Positions 1 through 7,811 of a stretch of 61,314 nt of DNA are shown piece after piece. Positions within the stretch are counted from its first letter, which is position 1, and every line of letters starts with the position of its first letter. Source of the DNA: a virus. The notes under the pieces were generated by a model. The model did not search any database and was not told the DNA's origin. It saw only the letters and a list, made by a program, of their open reading frames with translations. The DNA is taken from positions 1-61,314 of the IMG/VR virus record IMGVR_UViG_3300010158_002705, one strand, 5' to 3'. The translations under genes were made by a program, and so were the position numbers.

Positions 1-1
1 A

Positions 2-262
2 ATGACTACATTCTATATTCAAGGAACTTCCAGCCTTAGGAGCACCGTGGCAGCAACTTCCACTGCTGGTGCTACTATTAAAAAACCAACTAGATGGAGT
101 GTTGGATTAAACAGCTCACTTGTAAGAACTTCTGGATTATACGCTGAATCAAATGCTACCTACCCTGCTACTAATTATATAAATTTTTCTGATTTAACCG
201 CTTTAGTCGTTGCCAGTGCATTAAGTTCACTGGGTGCATCTGCATTTTTAAATTTCTTCTAA
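2..262 (+). CDS. Small phage protein, possibly 5'-truncated by window edge
   Basis: An open frame of 86 codons starts with ATG at the second base of the window, so a real start further upstream cannot be excluded. The product is Ser/Thr/Ala-rich with no charged clusters and ends in a hydrophobic ALSSLGASAFLNFF tail, a composition common in small virion proteins. I do not recognise a family. It lies directly upstream of a probable late gene, and the late promoter of that gene follows its stop codon. Confidence 0.5.
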   Translation: MTTFYIQGTSSLRSTVAATSTAGATIKKPTRWSVGLNSSLVRTSGLYAESNATYPATNYINFSDLTALVVASALSSLGASAFLNFF

Positions 263-296
263 CAAGTATTGATATTTTTTGTATACTAAATATAGA

Positions 297-722
297 ATGC
301 GAGCAAAACAATTCATCACTGAAGGTAAAGATCTTAGTATAAAAGATCACGGCACACATTTTACTGAAATGTTTAAAAAATTCTTGCCCATTGCAATGAA
401 ATATATTAAATTAAATTCTTTACCCAAAATGCATTTTGAGCCGCATATCAGTGATGTACATCAACCTACTTTTGGTATGTATGAAAATGGCAATCATGTG
501 CTACACGTTGCACTACTTAATCGTCACCCTAATGATATATTAAGAACAGTTGCTCACGAATTAGTACACTATAAACAAGATACAGAACACGAATTAGGTG
601 ACGATAGCGGTACTACTGGTAGTCCTCACGAAAATCAAGCACACGCTATTGCTGGTATTGTAATGAGGCACTTTAACAAACAATACCCTGAATACTTAAA
701 TTCAAAACCAATTACAGAATAA
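297..722 (+). CDS. HExxH zinc metallopeptidase-like protein with capsid-targeting-like N-terminus
   Basis: The 141-residue product has the zinc-protease motif HELVH at residues 87-91, preceded by TVA as in gluzincin-type helices. A second His/Glu-rich stretch (HENQAHA) follows and could supply the third ligand. The start at 297 is preferred because ATG lies 4 nt after a TAAATA late-promoter element. That start also exposes the leader MRAKQFITEG, which resembles the T4 capsid-targeting sequence with a prohead-protease-type FITE|G site. An in-frame ATG at 279 is an alternative. Inference: a protease packaged in the head and delivered on infection. Its substrate is unknown. Confidence 0.75.
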   Translation: MRAKQFITEGKDLSIKDHGTHFTEMFKKFLPIAMKYIKLNSLPKMHFEPHISDVHQPTFGMYENGNHVLHVALLNRHPNDILRTVAHELVHYKQDTEHELGDDSGTTGSPHENQAHAIAGIVMRHFNKQYPEYLNSKPITE

Positions 723-731
723 GGAAACTAA

Positions 732-1067
732 ATGTCTAATACATATAACTGGACTATTGAACGAATAGAATATCAACCCACTGCTCACGGGCAAAATAAA
801 GTTGCCAATATTTTACATTGGGTATACGCTGCAACTGATGAAACTGGTAATTTTACTGCTAATTTATTTAATTCTACAGTTATAACATACGATCCAACAT
901 CAGTGTATATAGATTTTGATAATCTTACACACGATATTGTTGTTGGATGGTTAGAGGCAGCATTGGGCAGTGAAACTATTGCATCTTTTAAAACTCAATT
1001 AGATACCAAATTGGAAGAATTAGCGTCTCCCAAATCAGTAATCACTACTCCCCCTTGGAATGTTTAA
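732..1067 (+). CDS. Conserved small phage protein of unknown function
   Basis: The 111-residue product has the pattern NTYNWTIERIEYQP near the N-terminus and a C-terminal amphipathic helix rich in Lys/Glu. I associate this type of protein with T4-like marine phages but cannot assign a function. It has a GGA-type ribosome site (aaggaaacta) shortly before ATG and sits 9 nt after the metallopeptidase gene, so the two are probably co-transcribed. Confidence 0.6.
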   Translation: MSNTYNWTIERIEYQPTAHGQNKVANILHWVYAATDETGNFTANLFNSTVITYDPTSVYIDFDNLTHDIVVGWLEAALGSETIASFKTQLDTKLEELASPKSVITTPPWNV

Positions 1068-1076
1068 GACTGGTTT

Positions 1077-1649
1077 ATGACAATAGTCTATATTCACGGT
1101 GCAAACGCCACAATAGACAGTTTTAATTATATCAGAGATCACTTGTCATATAAAGATTATGCTATTAGTTACGACAGTGCTAATGGTTTTGAAAATAATC
1201 TGCAAGATATGTTAAAGCAACTTGAAAAATTTAAAGATATATTTTTTATTGCACATAGTTTGGGCGGCATCTATTCACTGCATATTGCCAATGCTATTCC
1301 TGATCGTGTATTAGGAGCAGTAACGTTGAGTACACCTTATGGTGGTAGTGAAAGCGCCGACTACGCCAAATATTTTTTGCCGTTTAGTAGATTATTAAGG
1401 GATATAGGTCCCAGCAGTTGGCCTATTAGACAAGCTGATAATATTACAATACAGCATCCTTGGTGTAATGTGGTAACTATCAAAGGATCTAGTCCTTGGA
1501 TGACCGAACCTAATGATGGTATAGTAACCATACGAAGTCAAAAACACCACAGTGAAAATATGGAATTAATTGAAGTAGATTCTAATCATTACGAGGTGGT
1601 GATTAATGAACGTGTTGTTAATTTAATTAAAGAACGTTTGCCACAATAA
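1077..1649 (+). CDS. Alpha/beta hydrolase (lipase/esterase-like)
   Basis: The 190-residue product starts with the typical beta-strand and oxyanion pattern IVYIHGANA and has the nucleophile elbow AHSLGG, with Ser61 as catalytic Ser. Likely triad partners are Asp147 (EPNDGIVT) and His171 (DSNHYEVV), in the order expected for the fold. No signal peptide is visible, so it should act in the cytoplasm or be carried in particles. Substrate is unknown; an esterase or lipase acting on envelope lipids is possible. A strong hairpin terminator follows the gene. Confidence 0.8.
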   Translation: MTIVYIHGANATIDSFNYIRDHLSYKDYAISYDSANGFENNLQDMLKQLEKFKDIFFIAHSLGGIYSLHIANAIPDRVLGAVTLSTPYGGSESADYAKYFLPFSRLLRDIGPSSWPIRQADNITIQHPWCNVVTIKGSSPWMTEPNDGIVTIRSQKHHSENMELIEVDSNHYEVVINERVVNLIKERLPQ

Positions 1650-1651
1650 GA

Positions 1652-1676
1652 AAAGCCCCAGTTACGGGGCTTTCCT
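1652..1676 (+). terminator. Rho-independent terminator after the hydrolase gene
   Basis: AAAGCCCC and GGGGCTTT form an 8-bp stem with loop AGTTAC, followed by TCCTATTT. It lies between convergent genes and its near-palindrome could work in both directions. A second small hairpin (GGGC-TAT-GCCC, about 1695-1708) lies closer to the end of the minus-strand gene. Confidence 0.75.
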
Positions 1677-1732
1677 ATTTCTACAATATTATTATAAGGG
1701 CTATGCCCCGATATTCTAATTTATTTTAATAT

Positions 1733-2011
1733 TTACTTCTTACTAGATGCACTTGCATTAACAAAACTATACATCTTTTCTGCTGTTTCTAGAACTTTAT
1801 CAAGTCCTGGAAATTCTGGCATTGCTACAGATGTAACAATTTGACCAGTCTTCTCATCACGAGTAGCGGTCATTTCCCATCCTTGAAATTTAGCATGGAA
1901 GTCTTCTTTTACCAAGTCTTTAGCCATTGCCAAGATGTCTGTTCTAATTTCGTAACCATTTTTATTAAATTTAACTTCTGGTACTGACGGTGCTTTAAAT
2001 GCGTTTGACAT
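1733..2011 (-). CDS. Conserved phage protein of unknown function
   Basis: The 92-residue product is soluble and mixed-charge, with the core NGYEIRTDILAMAKDLV and FQGWEMTATRDEKTG, a pattern I associate with small proteins of T4-like marine phages. The start at 2011 is chosen because AAGGAG lies at the right distance before this ATG; an in-frame ATG further upstream lacks one. An AATAAATA element (2070-2077 on this strand) looks like a late promoter, giving a leader of about 55 nt. Confidence 0.65.
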   Translation of the reverse strand: MSNAFKAPSVPEVKFNKNGYEIRTDILAMAKDLVKEDFHAKFQGWEMTATRDEKTGQIVTSVAMPEFPGLDKVLETAEKMYSFVNASASSKK

Positions 2012-2106
2012 ATTATTCTCCTTGTGTGTAATGTCTGTGTATAAACAGCAACTAATTTTGCTGTCTATGTATTTATTATACACAACTGACCTGTGTATAA
2101 CAATCT

Positions 2107-2187
2107 TTACGAACGTTTTAACTTAAATTTTTCAGGATAATTTAACCGTTCCCATTCTTCGTCGGATACTGGCCACCATTGATTCAT
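2107..2187 (-). CDS. Tiny Trp-rich ORF (26 aa) in a coupled minus-strand operon
   Basis: A 26-codon frame begins MNQWWPVSDEEWERL and overlaps the stop of the upstream small gene by one base (TAATG), the arrangement of real coupled genes in this genome. The sequence is acidic and Trp-rich, unlike random translation of AT-rich DNA. No function is recognised and it is too short for certainty. Confidence 0.4.
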   Translation of the reverse strand: MNQWWPVSDEEWERLNYPEKFKLKRS

Positions 2188-2321
2188 TATATCCATCCCT
2201 TAAATTCTGACATCATAATTCTGTTAGCAGCGGCATGATCGCCTTGACGTGCAAAGTGTGCAGCAGCACGTACACGACCTATCTCACCTAAAAAATTAAA
2301 AATTGTCTTTATAACTTTCAT
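2187..2321 (-). CDS. Small ORF (44 aa) in a coupled minus-strand operon
   Basis: The frame starts MKVIKTIFNFLGEIGRV and continues RAAAHFARQGDHAAANRI. Its ATG overlaps the TGA of the preceding gene as ATGA, indicating translational coupling. It is short and basic with one amphipathic helix. I do not recognise the family. The three-gene order 2506-2318, 2321-2187, 2187-2107 forms a compact operon under the late-type promoter at 2557-2564. Confidence 0.5.
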   Translation of the reverse strand: MKVIKTIFNFLGEIGRVRAAAHFARQGDHAAANRIMMSEFKGWI

Positions 2322-2506
2322 TTGAACCACCCAGCCATTGTGCGATTTAAATTTTTCTGTTCAAACTCTCGTGCTAGTCGATCAACATCGCAACTATCTT
2401 GTGGATTATTCTTGACAATGTATTCTTCTAATGCCGATCCGTAAGTTTGTGGCTTACTAAAACTCTGAAACATCTTTTGGAAGTATTCAGCTAATTGGTT
2501 TAACAT
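2318..2506 (-). CDS. DUF3563-like small protein
   Basis: The 62-residue product has the layout I remember for DUF3563 bacterial proteins: a short hydrophobic N-terminal helix, then a pattern like LEEYIVKNNPQDSCDVDRL and a Lys/Arg-rich C-terminus ending in GWFK. Function of that family is unknown. A good ribosome site (CAGGAG) precedes the ATG. The gene heads a minus-strand operon with two tiny coupled frames. The family assignment is by pattern memory only. Confidence 0.55.
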   Translation of the reverse strand: MLNQLAEYFQKMFQSFSKPQTYGSALEEYIVKNNPQDSCDVDRLAREFEQKNLNRTMAGWFK

Positions 2507-2556
2507 ATTTTTCTCCTGTGTGTTAAATTGTGTATCAGTGCTTCTACTGATATAAT

Positions 2557-2564
2557 TATTTATA
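2557..2564 (-). promoter_or_regulatory. T4-type late promoter (TATAAATA)
   Basis: On the minus strand the sequence is an exact TATAAATA, the T4 late consensus, about 50 nt upstream of the small-gene operon start at 2506. This suggests sliding-clamp-dependent late transcription. Confidence 0.6.
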
Positions 2565-2660
2565 CTAGTTTACCTGGCAGTGCAACATTTTGCAAGTCTT
2601 TATCTTTCCGTTTAGATATGTTACAATATACTAAATATTACAAATACAAAGGAAACTGCT

Positions 2661-2960
2661 TTGAAACGTGTCACAAGAAGTTTATTAGAAGAACTTAATA
2701 CCATATCGGAACGTAAAAACGGCGAGGCTATCGTTGAAGCCCGTGCCACACACGTAATCAACAGTGCCATCAATTTACTAAATCTTATCAAAGAAAACTT
2801 CTCTCCAGAAGAAGCATACGAATTAGAACGTAGATTAGTCAACAGTATCCGAGGTGGTGATGCCAGTAAGTTTACCCGTAGTATACGCAGACTACGCGAT
2901 AATAAAGAAACTGCTAAACATCTTAAAATCGTTGATGGCGACTTAAAAGACGACGATTAG
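2661..2960 (+). CDS. Conserved small phage protein, TTG start
   Basis: The 99-residue, highly charged helical product begins KRVTRSLLEELNTI and contains ATHVINSAINLLNLIKENF and RRLVNSIRGGDASKF. I associate this pattern with a conserved protein of T4-like cyanophages but know no function. The only suitable start is TTG at 2661, preceded by AAAGGA at 2649-2654. A TAAATA element lies a few bases before the ribosome site (about 2633-2638), so the message leader is short. Confidence 0.6.
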   Translation: MKRVTRSLLEELNTISERKNGEAIVEARATHVINSAINLLNLIKENFSPEEAYELERRLVNSIRGGDASKFTRSIRRLRDNKETAKHLKIVDGDLKDDD

Positions 2961-3041
2961 GCATAAATAATATTACAAAAACACTCTAGAGTAGAGTGAG
3001 ACATACGATTAAAGGAGACATATTATGTCAGCAGGAATTAC
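2959..3041 (+). repeat. Duplicated late-promoter leader, copy 1
   Basis: This segment carries CATAAATA (2962-2969), a hairpin CACTCTA-GAG-TAGAGTG (2982-2998), an AAAGGAG ribosome site and the first codons MSAGIT. It is nearly identical to 3589-3669. The two hairpins differ by paired changes (TA/TA to CA/TG) that preserve the stem. Confidence 0.85.
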
Positions 3042-3543
3042 AGCAGTACATCGCAAAGCCTATCCAGGCAGTTTCATCGGTCGTCAAATTGCATTCTACG
3101 CAGTTCGCCACGTCGATCTTAACGCAGGTAACGGGCCAGACCCAGTCTATGATAGCGAAAACTTCCGTTTAGCAATCCAGGCAATTCAAACTCAAGCAGA
3201 AATCTTATTCATTGGTAACCCAACGGTAAGTAACAGTTGGGCAAGTTTCATCGTCGGTATCGCACAAGATACAGCAAACGATGGTAACGACACAGTTGGT
3301 AATATCAAAGACAATCCAATGTCTGATACAATCCGAACTATTCTTCGTAGTATCCCATCCTTGAATGACAACAACGATGCAGAATTTGATCGTCGTTGGT
3401 TGTTTGGTACAAATTTGGTAACAACTGGTAACTTCTTGAGCGACATCCAGCATGGCCTACAAGGTGGTACACTACCTGAGCCAGAAACTTTTGCTCCAGG
3501 AAGCGTTGAAGATCAGGAACTAAAACTAATCCAAAGTATGTAA
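3025..3543 (+). CDS. Probable virion protein, MSAGIT pair member A
   Basis: The 172-residue product starts MSAGITAVHRKAYPG and is preceded by an excellent ribosome site. It has no enzyme motif; composition and position under a strong late promoter suggest a structural protein. The next gene shares the first six residues and the whole leader, so the promoter-leader unit was duplicated although the rest of the proteins differ. Function is inferred only as late/virion. Confidence 0.6.
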   Translation: MSAGITAVHRKAYPGSFIGRQIAFYAVRHVDLNAGNGPDPVYDSENFRLAIQAIQTQAEILFIGNPTVSNSWASFIVGIAQDTANDGNDTVGNIKDNPMSDTIRTILRSIPSLNDNNDAEFDRRWLFGTNLVTTGNFLSDIQHGLQGGTLPEPETFAPGSVEDQELKLIQSM

Positions 3544-3558
3544 TATCGGAATGGTTTA

Positions 3559-3583
3559 AAAAGGGTCCTTTGGGGCCTTTTTT
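3559..3583 (+). terminator. Terminator between the MSAGIT genes
   Basis: AAAGGGTCC and GGGGCCTTT form an imperfect stem with loop TTT, followed by a T run. It should end most transcripts from the first late leader before the second copy begins at 3589. Confidence 0.65.
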
Positions 3584-3588
3584 ACGAC

Positions 3589-3669
3589 AGGCATAAATAA
3601 TATTACAAAACACTCCAGAGTGGGGTGAGACATACGATTAAGGAGATATATTATGTCAGCAGGAATTAC
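3589..3669 (+). repeat. Duplicated late-promoter leader, copy 2
   Basis: It contains CATAAATA at 3592-3599, the hairpin CACTCCA-GAG-TGGGGTG (3611-3627), AAGGAG and the first codons MSAGIT. It matches 2959-3041 almost base for base, with compensating changes in the hairpin stem. Confidence 0.85.
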
Positions 3670-4075
3670 AAGAAAAAACGGTACAGTATTGGCACCAAGT
3701 CAGCGTCCAAGTACACTAACATTCTTTCAAATTGACTTTGGTGTTGATTTGACAACTAGCGTTGGTGTTGTTGATGGCGCTTTTGAGAAAGCAGTTCGCG
3801 CTTGCGAAAACTTTGCTACATTAGCAATGGTTGGCACATTAAACGCAACAGGCGGTACAGGCCAAGGTCTACGTATTGCTATTGAAGATACTGGTACAGT
3901 GAGCGACACCGGCCAGCCAGCAACAAGCGGCTTGGGCATGGGTTCCGCTAGTGATAGCGTAACATACAGCAATACAGCAGATGCATTGAAAGCTGCTATC
4001 CGCGCTTTGGGACAACACGCTGGTGTTGATGACAAAGATCTACGCAGTGCAGACGTTACAGTATTCGCACTATAA
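3653..4075 (+). CDS. Probable virion protein, MSAGIT pair member B
   Basis: The 140-residue product begins MSAGITRKNGTVLAPSQRP and continues with a Thr/Gly/Ala-rich region and ALKAAIRALGQHAGVDD near the end. It has no recognised domain. Strong ribosome site, own late promoter and a strong terminator on each side make this a single-gene late transcription unit, consistent with an abundant virion component. The shared first six residues with the upstream protein could mark a common role or simply reflect leader duplication. Confidence 0.6.
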   Translation: MSAGITRKNGTVLAPSQRPSTLTFFQIDFGVDLTTSVGVVDGAFEKAVRACENFATLAMVGTLNATGGTGQGLRIAIEDTGTVSDTGQPATSGLGMGSASDSVTYSNTADALKAAIRALGQHAGVDDKDLRSADVTVFAL

Positions 4076-4096
4076 TCTTTAACAAGATTTAAGACT

Positions 4097-4123
4097 AAGG
4101 GAGTTTTTTAACTCCCTTTTCTT
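4097..4123 (+). terminator. Strong rho-independent terminator
   Basis: AAGGGAGTT and AACTCCCTT form a perfect 9-bp stem with a TTTT loop and a TTCTT tail, just downstream of the second MSAGIT gene. Confidence 0.85.
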
Positions 4124-4128
4124 ATGGC

Positions 4129-4136
4129 TATAAATA
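4129..4136 (+). promoter_or_regulatory. T4-type late promoter (exact TATAAATA)
   Basis: Exact TATAAATA 17 nt before the ATG at 4154 and immediately after a terminator, so it should drive the block 4154 to about 5917. Confidence 0.75.
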
Positions 4137-4153
4137 CATTATATAGGTAGTTT

Positions 4154-4582
4154 ATGGACATAATTGAAATTCAGACTTTGGTCGACATCACTAACACGCG
4201 AGTAGTTAGACCCAATCAAGGTACTTCACTCGCATACGATCAAAATAGGAATTTTATTACATTGATACAATGTATTGAAATCCGCAGTATTATTATCTAT
4301 AACAATCCGCCCCTATGCAAACTAGTGGACATAACAGATTCGGAGTTTGGATCTGACTATGAAGGCGAACATATGGTATGGTCATTTAGTTTTCAACCAG
4401 ATCGTATAGGTGTATATAATATAGATAAGAAGAACCCATTAGGCGGGCTCATTGAAAATGTTGACGGTGTGCCAATTATTAAAAATCTAACGGAAACTAT
4501 AAATATAGCAAAGGCCATATTCGATTGTAAGGATATTGCCTACAAGAACACAATCATCAAGGCACATCTAGGCACAATTTAA
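4154..4582 (+). CDS. Conserved T4-like phage protein of unknown function
   Basis: The 142-residue product begins MDIIEIQTLVDITNTRV and contains NFITLIQCIEIRSII. I recall this pattern from T4-like cyanophages, where it is a conserved hypothetical, probably virion-related. It is the first gene after the exact late promoter at 4129. No enzyme motif is visible. Confidence 0.65.
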   Translation: MDIIEIQTLVDITNTRVVRPNQGTSLAYDQNRNFITLIQCIEIRSIIIYNNPPLCKLVDITDSEFGSDYEGEHMVWSFSFQPDRIGVYNIDKKNPLGGLIENVDGVPIIKNLTETINIAKAIFDCKDIAYKNTIIKAHLGTI

Positions 4583-4618
4583 TGCAATCCCGTACTACCC
4601 CAACTGAAGGAGAAAAAG

Positions 4619-4861
4619 ATGTCCACTGGACCAATAATTGATATTGAAAAAACAAATTTAGAAGCGCACGTTGATTTGTGTGCCCAACGCTACGACAATT
4701 TAGACAAACGCCTTACCTCTATTGAAGGTAAATTTGCTGATCTTAAAAAGTTAATTGAATCTGGCCATAATAGTATGACTAAAGTTGTCATCGGTACTGC
4801 TGGTACTATTGTTACTGGTATTATAGGCTTAGTAGTTGTAGTCTTACAAAAAGCACACTGA
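4619..4861 (+). CDS. Small coiled-coil plus membrane-anchor protein (XhlA/holin-like layout)
   Basis: The 80-residue product has an N-terminal charged coiled-coil region (about 8-50) and one C-terminal hydrophobic segment (about 56-76, VVIGTAGTIVTGIIGLVVVV) ending in QKAH. This layout resembles XhlA-type haemolysin/holin accessory proteins, with the C-terminal helix in the membrane. AGGAG precedes the ATG. A lysis role is possible but not shown. Confidence 0.6.
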   Translation: MSTGPIIDIEKTNLEAHVDLCAQRYDNLDKRLTSIEGKFADLKKLIESGHNSMTKVVIGTAGTIVTGIIGLVVVVLQKAH

Positions 4862-4862
4862 T

Positions 4863-5264
4863 ATGAGAATATTTGAATTGTTTGAGGGCACACCTCCTTT
4901 GGCGGCTGTAGTTCCTGGAGATAAGATAGGAGAAATACCCGCTGGTGGAAAAATTAGTGGAGATGTTCCTACACCCATTACGCAAGCGGGCCCAACAACT
5001 TCAAATACTCCCAAAACTAATCAACCTACTGGTTTTACTCCTGGATCAAAAGTAGTTACTCCACAACCTGGATCAAGTGCAGTGACTCCAACACCAGGAC
5101 AAACAACATCTCCTAATCAAACTCCCAATCAGCCAACTGATCAAAATAACAGTGGCAACAATCAAAATTCCATGGCTGATATGACAAGTAAAATTGCAGC
5201 ATTACAGGCCACTGTAAATATGATGAGGGGGCAATTAACTCCGCCTCCAGAGCCGCCAAACTAA
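4863..5264 (+). CDS. Pro/Thr-rich protein with capsid-targeting-like N-terminus
   Basis: The 133-residue product starts MRIFELFEGT, matching the shared leader seen in eight other proteins here, with LFE|G as a possible prohead-protease site. The rest is low-complexity Pro/Thr/Gln/Asn (about 40-110) followed by a short helix. Such disordered proteins resemble internal head proteins. It starts 2 nt after the upstream gene and is followed by another leader-bearing gene. Confidence 0.6.
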   Translation: MRIFELFEGTPPLAAVVPGDKIGEIPAGGKISGDVPTPITQAGPTTSNTPKTNQPTGFTPGSKVVTPQPGSSAVTPTPGQTTSPNQTPNQPTDQNNSGNNQNSMADMTSKIAALQATVNMMRGQLTPPPEPPN

Positions 5265-5265
5265 T

Positions 5266-5475
5266 ATGAAAATACATCAGTTATTATCAGGAATTGGCAT
5301 GACATTGACCAATGAAGAACAACACTTTATTGAGCATCACGAAGGCAATGTTAAAGTAAGCGGATTGGATGACCATGATCAATGGTTAGCTCAGAATCTT
5401 GTACGCAAAGGTGTGTACGCCATAAGTAAAGATAACAACACATTAATCTCCAAATTAGATGAAAACAATTCCTGA
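5266..5475 (+). CDS. Small protein with divergent capsid-targeting-like leader
   Basis: The 69-residue product begins MKIHQLLSGIG, a weaker version of the shared leader (no acidic residue at the expected cleavage position). It is acidic and soluble. It begins 2 nt after the previous stop and overlaps the next gene by 17 bp. Function unknown. Confidence 0.55.
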   Translation: MKIHQLLSGIGMTLTNEEQHFIEHHEGNVKVSGLDDHDQWLAQNLVRKGVYAISKDNNTLISKLDENNS

Positions 5476-5917
5476 AGAACTTTACGGCCAAATTAAAAAA
5501 GTCAGTGAGACAGTACGTCGTGACCTTTATAAAAAAGGCCTAGTAGTACCTATCAAAAACAATGACGGCACAATATCTATTGGTAGTTACTCTATTGTTA
5601 AAGAAGATGACGGTTCGTTTGCTATATTAGATTTTTCAGGTGAATCGTTAATACAAGGTATTAATTTGCCACAAACAGCAATACTGGTTACAAACAAACT
5701 AGCATTGGGCTTGTATAAAGATACTGAATTATTGGAAACAGATCGCCGTTATGGTTCTGCAGATTTTGAAGAACAAGTATATAAGAGAGCGATGAAACGT
5801 AAGACTAACGATGTTTTTTCCTTATATATTACCAAGTATGATGACGCCAGACTTAAGAAAACTGAGCATAAACGCACTATAATTCGAAGTTTTGAAAAAC
5901 TTATTAAACTCGTATAA
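5459..5917 (+). CDS. Conserved T4-like phage protein of unknown function
   Basis: The 152-residue product begins MKTIPEELYGQIKKVSETVRRDLYKK, has a beta-rich middle and a basic C-terminus. I associate it with a conserved protein near head genes in T4-like phages but cannot name a function. It overlaps the upstream frame, so translation is probably coupled. A late-type element (GTATAAATA) at the end of the gene serves the next one. Confidence 0.55.
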   Translation: MKTIPEELYGQIKKVSETVRRDLYKKGLVVPIKNNDGTISIGSYSIVKEDDGSFAILDFSGESLIQGINLPQTAILVTNKLALGLYKDTELLETDRRYGSADFEEQVYKRAMKRKTNDVFSLYITKYDDARLKKTEHKRTIIRSFEKLIKLV

Positions 5918-5946
5918 ATAGTATTAACCAATTTTCTGGAACTCAT

Positions 5947-7428
5947 ATGAAAACAACAGATTTCAACAAAAAGATCACTAGTGCACATCTAGCTGAAAAC
6001 CTAGAGAAGCAATTTAGTAGTCGTGTTAACTTGACCAAGTATAACCGTGAACAGTTGGAAGATATTCGTAACAAGTTACGTACTCGTATTTTTCAGCAGG
6101 AGGGCACTGCCAAATTCAATGAGTTGCTGACCAACGAGACATATCAAAAAGACAAGGCAATGTTAGAATTGCTAAACACAAGGATTAAAGAAATGCTAGG
6201 CGAACAAATGCAAAAACTACGTGACAAAATGTCACAACTAAGCGAAGCCAAAAAGGCCAAACCAGACTTTTTAGACTTAGACAAAGATGGCAATAAGAAA
6301 GAGACAATGAAAAAGGCTGCTAAAGATGCCAAAGTTAAAGAAGCCATCAAGAAAGACAAGAAAGAACTTGAAGGTAATGCTTTTGGTAAAGCAGTTCAAG
6401 ATGCAAAAAAAGATGGCATTCAGCCTGGAGAAAAAATCAAAGTAGGTGGCAAAGAATATCCAGTTAAGGAAGCCAACTTTGACGGCGATCGTGCAGGTGA
6501 TCAGGATACCGCCAGTAAGTTCAACAAAAAGAAAATCACTACTGGTACAGTGCATACCAAAAAAAGCAAGGAGTTTGATAAAGACTCTGGCGACAACAGC
6601 AAGGGCGATACTAGCCACCTGCAAGGTATGTTGGGAGGTGCTCCTACAACGCCAACCAAGGGTCGTGTGCACAAAATGAAAGAAGGCATGAAGCATCCTA
6701 AAGATTGCGATTGCAAAGAATGCATGATGCAAGAAGGTGATTTCAATAAATTAGAAAAGAAGTTAAGTCATCAAAAGGGTGTTACTAATCCAGCTGGTTT
6801 AGCTGCAAAAATTGGTCGTGACAAATACGGCAAAGCAGGAATGGAAAAGAAAGCTGCTGCTGGTAGAAAGAAAACCAACGAAAGCCAATACAAACACAAT
6901 GTTAAGTTTGTAAATGAAAGTTTACAGTTCTTGTTGATGGAAGATGAAGAAGGCAAAGCACAAGCTATTACTGCTGCTGGTGATATGGTTAATGACTTTA
7001 CAGGTTGGATGCAACGTGTTGGTCAATACCAAACTAAGGCCATTATTGAATTGAGTGATCAAATTAAATCAGAGTTTGGTCAAGCTGAAGCCGAAGCATT
7101 TAAACAATCAGTTGGCCCGGCATTGAGTTCTACATTAGAAGTATTGACACAACAACGTGAAGCAATTAGTAATGCTGTTGCCCAACTAGCAGGCGGCGCT
7201 GCTCCAGAGACCCCAATGGGTATGGAACCAGAAATGCCAGCAGAGCCAGGTATGGATGCTGCTATGCCAGATGAAATGAATCCCCCCGCTGGAGATGAGT
7301 TTGGTGCTAGCGATGCTGCTGCCGGCGGTGATATGACTTCTGGTCGTGAAATGCGCGAAAGTCGTCAACAAAGCCGTGCACGTAAGTTGGCTGAGTCACA
7401 CAGCATCATGTCAAAGTTGGCTAGATGA
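5947..7428 (+). CDS. Probable prohead core/scaffold-like protein with EF-hand-like loop
   Basis: The 493-residue product is extremely Lys/Glu-rich and helical in its first third. It contains a calcium-loop-like sequence DFLDLDKDGNKKE (around residue 110) and a Cys-rich stretch (DCDCKECM) near residue 255. A Met/Pro/Glu-rich low-complexity tail follows. Composition fits head scaffold or core proteins of T4-like phages, where I remember a similar DLDKDGNKKE protein. The late promoter GTATAAATA lies at about 5911-5919. Assignment is by composition and context, not by a defining motif. Confidence 0.5.
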   Translation: MKTTDFNKKITSAHLAENLEKQFSSRVNLTKYNREQLEDIRNKLRTRIFQQEGTAKFNELLTNETYQKDKAMLELLNTRIKEMLGEQMQKLRDKMSQLSEAKKAKPDFLDLDKDGNKKETMKKAAKDAKVKEAIKKDKKELEGNAFGKAVQDAKKDGIQPGEKIKVGGKEYPVKEANFDGDRAGDQDTASKFNKKKITTGTVHTKKSKEFDKDSGDNSKGDTSHLQGMLGGAPTTPTKGRVHKMKEGMKHPKDCDCKECMMQEGDFNKLEKKLSHQKGVTNPAGLAAKIGRDKYGKAGMEKKAAAGRKKTNESQYKHNVKFVNESLQFLLMEDEEGKAQAITAAGDMVNDFTGWMQRVGQYQTKAIIELSDQIKSEFGQAEAEAFKQSVGPALSSTLEVLTQQREAISNAVAQLAGGAAPETPMGMEPEMPAEPGMDAAMPDEMNPPAGDEFGASDAAAGGDMTSGREMRESRQQSRARKLAESHSIMSKLAR

Positions 7429-7775
7429 GACTATTTGAAGTAGATCAAGGCGGCGCCAGGGAAGTCATGGCTGTACTACAGGGGCTTGCTAATAAGCCTG
7501 GACAAGAACAGGCTAGTGATTTACCTTGGCCAGTTGTCAAAGGCATACTAGATAAATTTGCTTTGGGAATAAGTACACCTGATGGATTGATTGCACTTAA
7601 AAATGAAATTGATCCACAGGGCGATGTTATCAAAGATATCGATAGTGAAACTGGCGCAGTTACTTTGAATACCAGACTTCAAAATCACAACGATCAACAA
7701 GATAGTGACAAAAAAGGCCCAGCACCTAGTGTGGCAAAAATGGCCAGTCATAACGCCAAAAACGCATTCAAATAA
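7425..7775 (+). CDS. Small protein with capsid-targeting-like leader
   Basis: The 116-residue product begins MRLFEVDQGG, a variant of the leader family. Its ATG overlaps the stop of the core-like gene as ATGA, so it is translated with it. The rest is acidic and Asn/Asp/Gln-rich with a basic C-terminus (KMASHNAKNAFK). No domain is recognised. Coupling to a probable head gene supports a head-internal role. Confidence 0.55.
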   Translation: MRLFEVDQGGAREVMAVLQGLANKPGQEQASDLPWPVVKGILDKFALGISTPDGLIALKNEIDPQGDVIKDIDSETGAVTLNTRLQNHNDQQDSDKKGPAPSVAKMASHNAKNAFK

Positions 7776-7804
7776 TAGACGGAGTCTGTCATATATGTTA
7801 TAAT
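7776..7804 (+). promoter_or_regulatory. Sigma70-like promoter of the exonuclease gene
   Basis: -10 TATAAT at 7799-7804 with TG one base upstream (extended), and a weak -35 TAGACG at 7776-7781, spacer 17. The ATG at 7812 is only 7 nt after the -10, so the message is probably leaderless. Confidence 0.65.
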
Positions 7805-7811
7805 TAACTAT

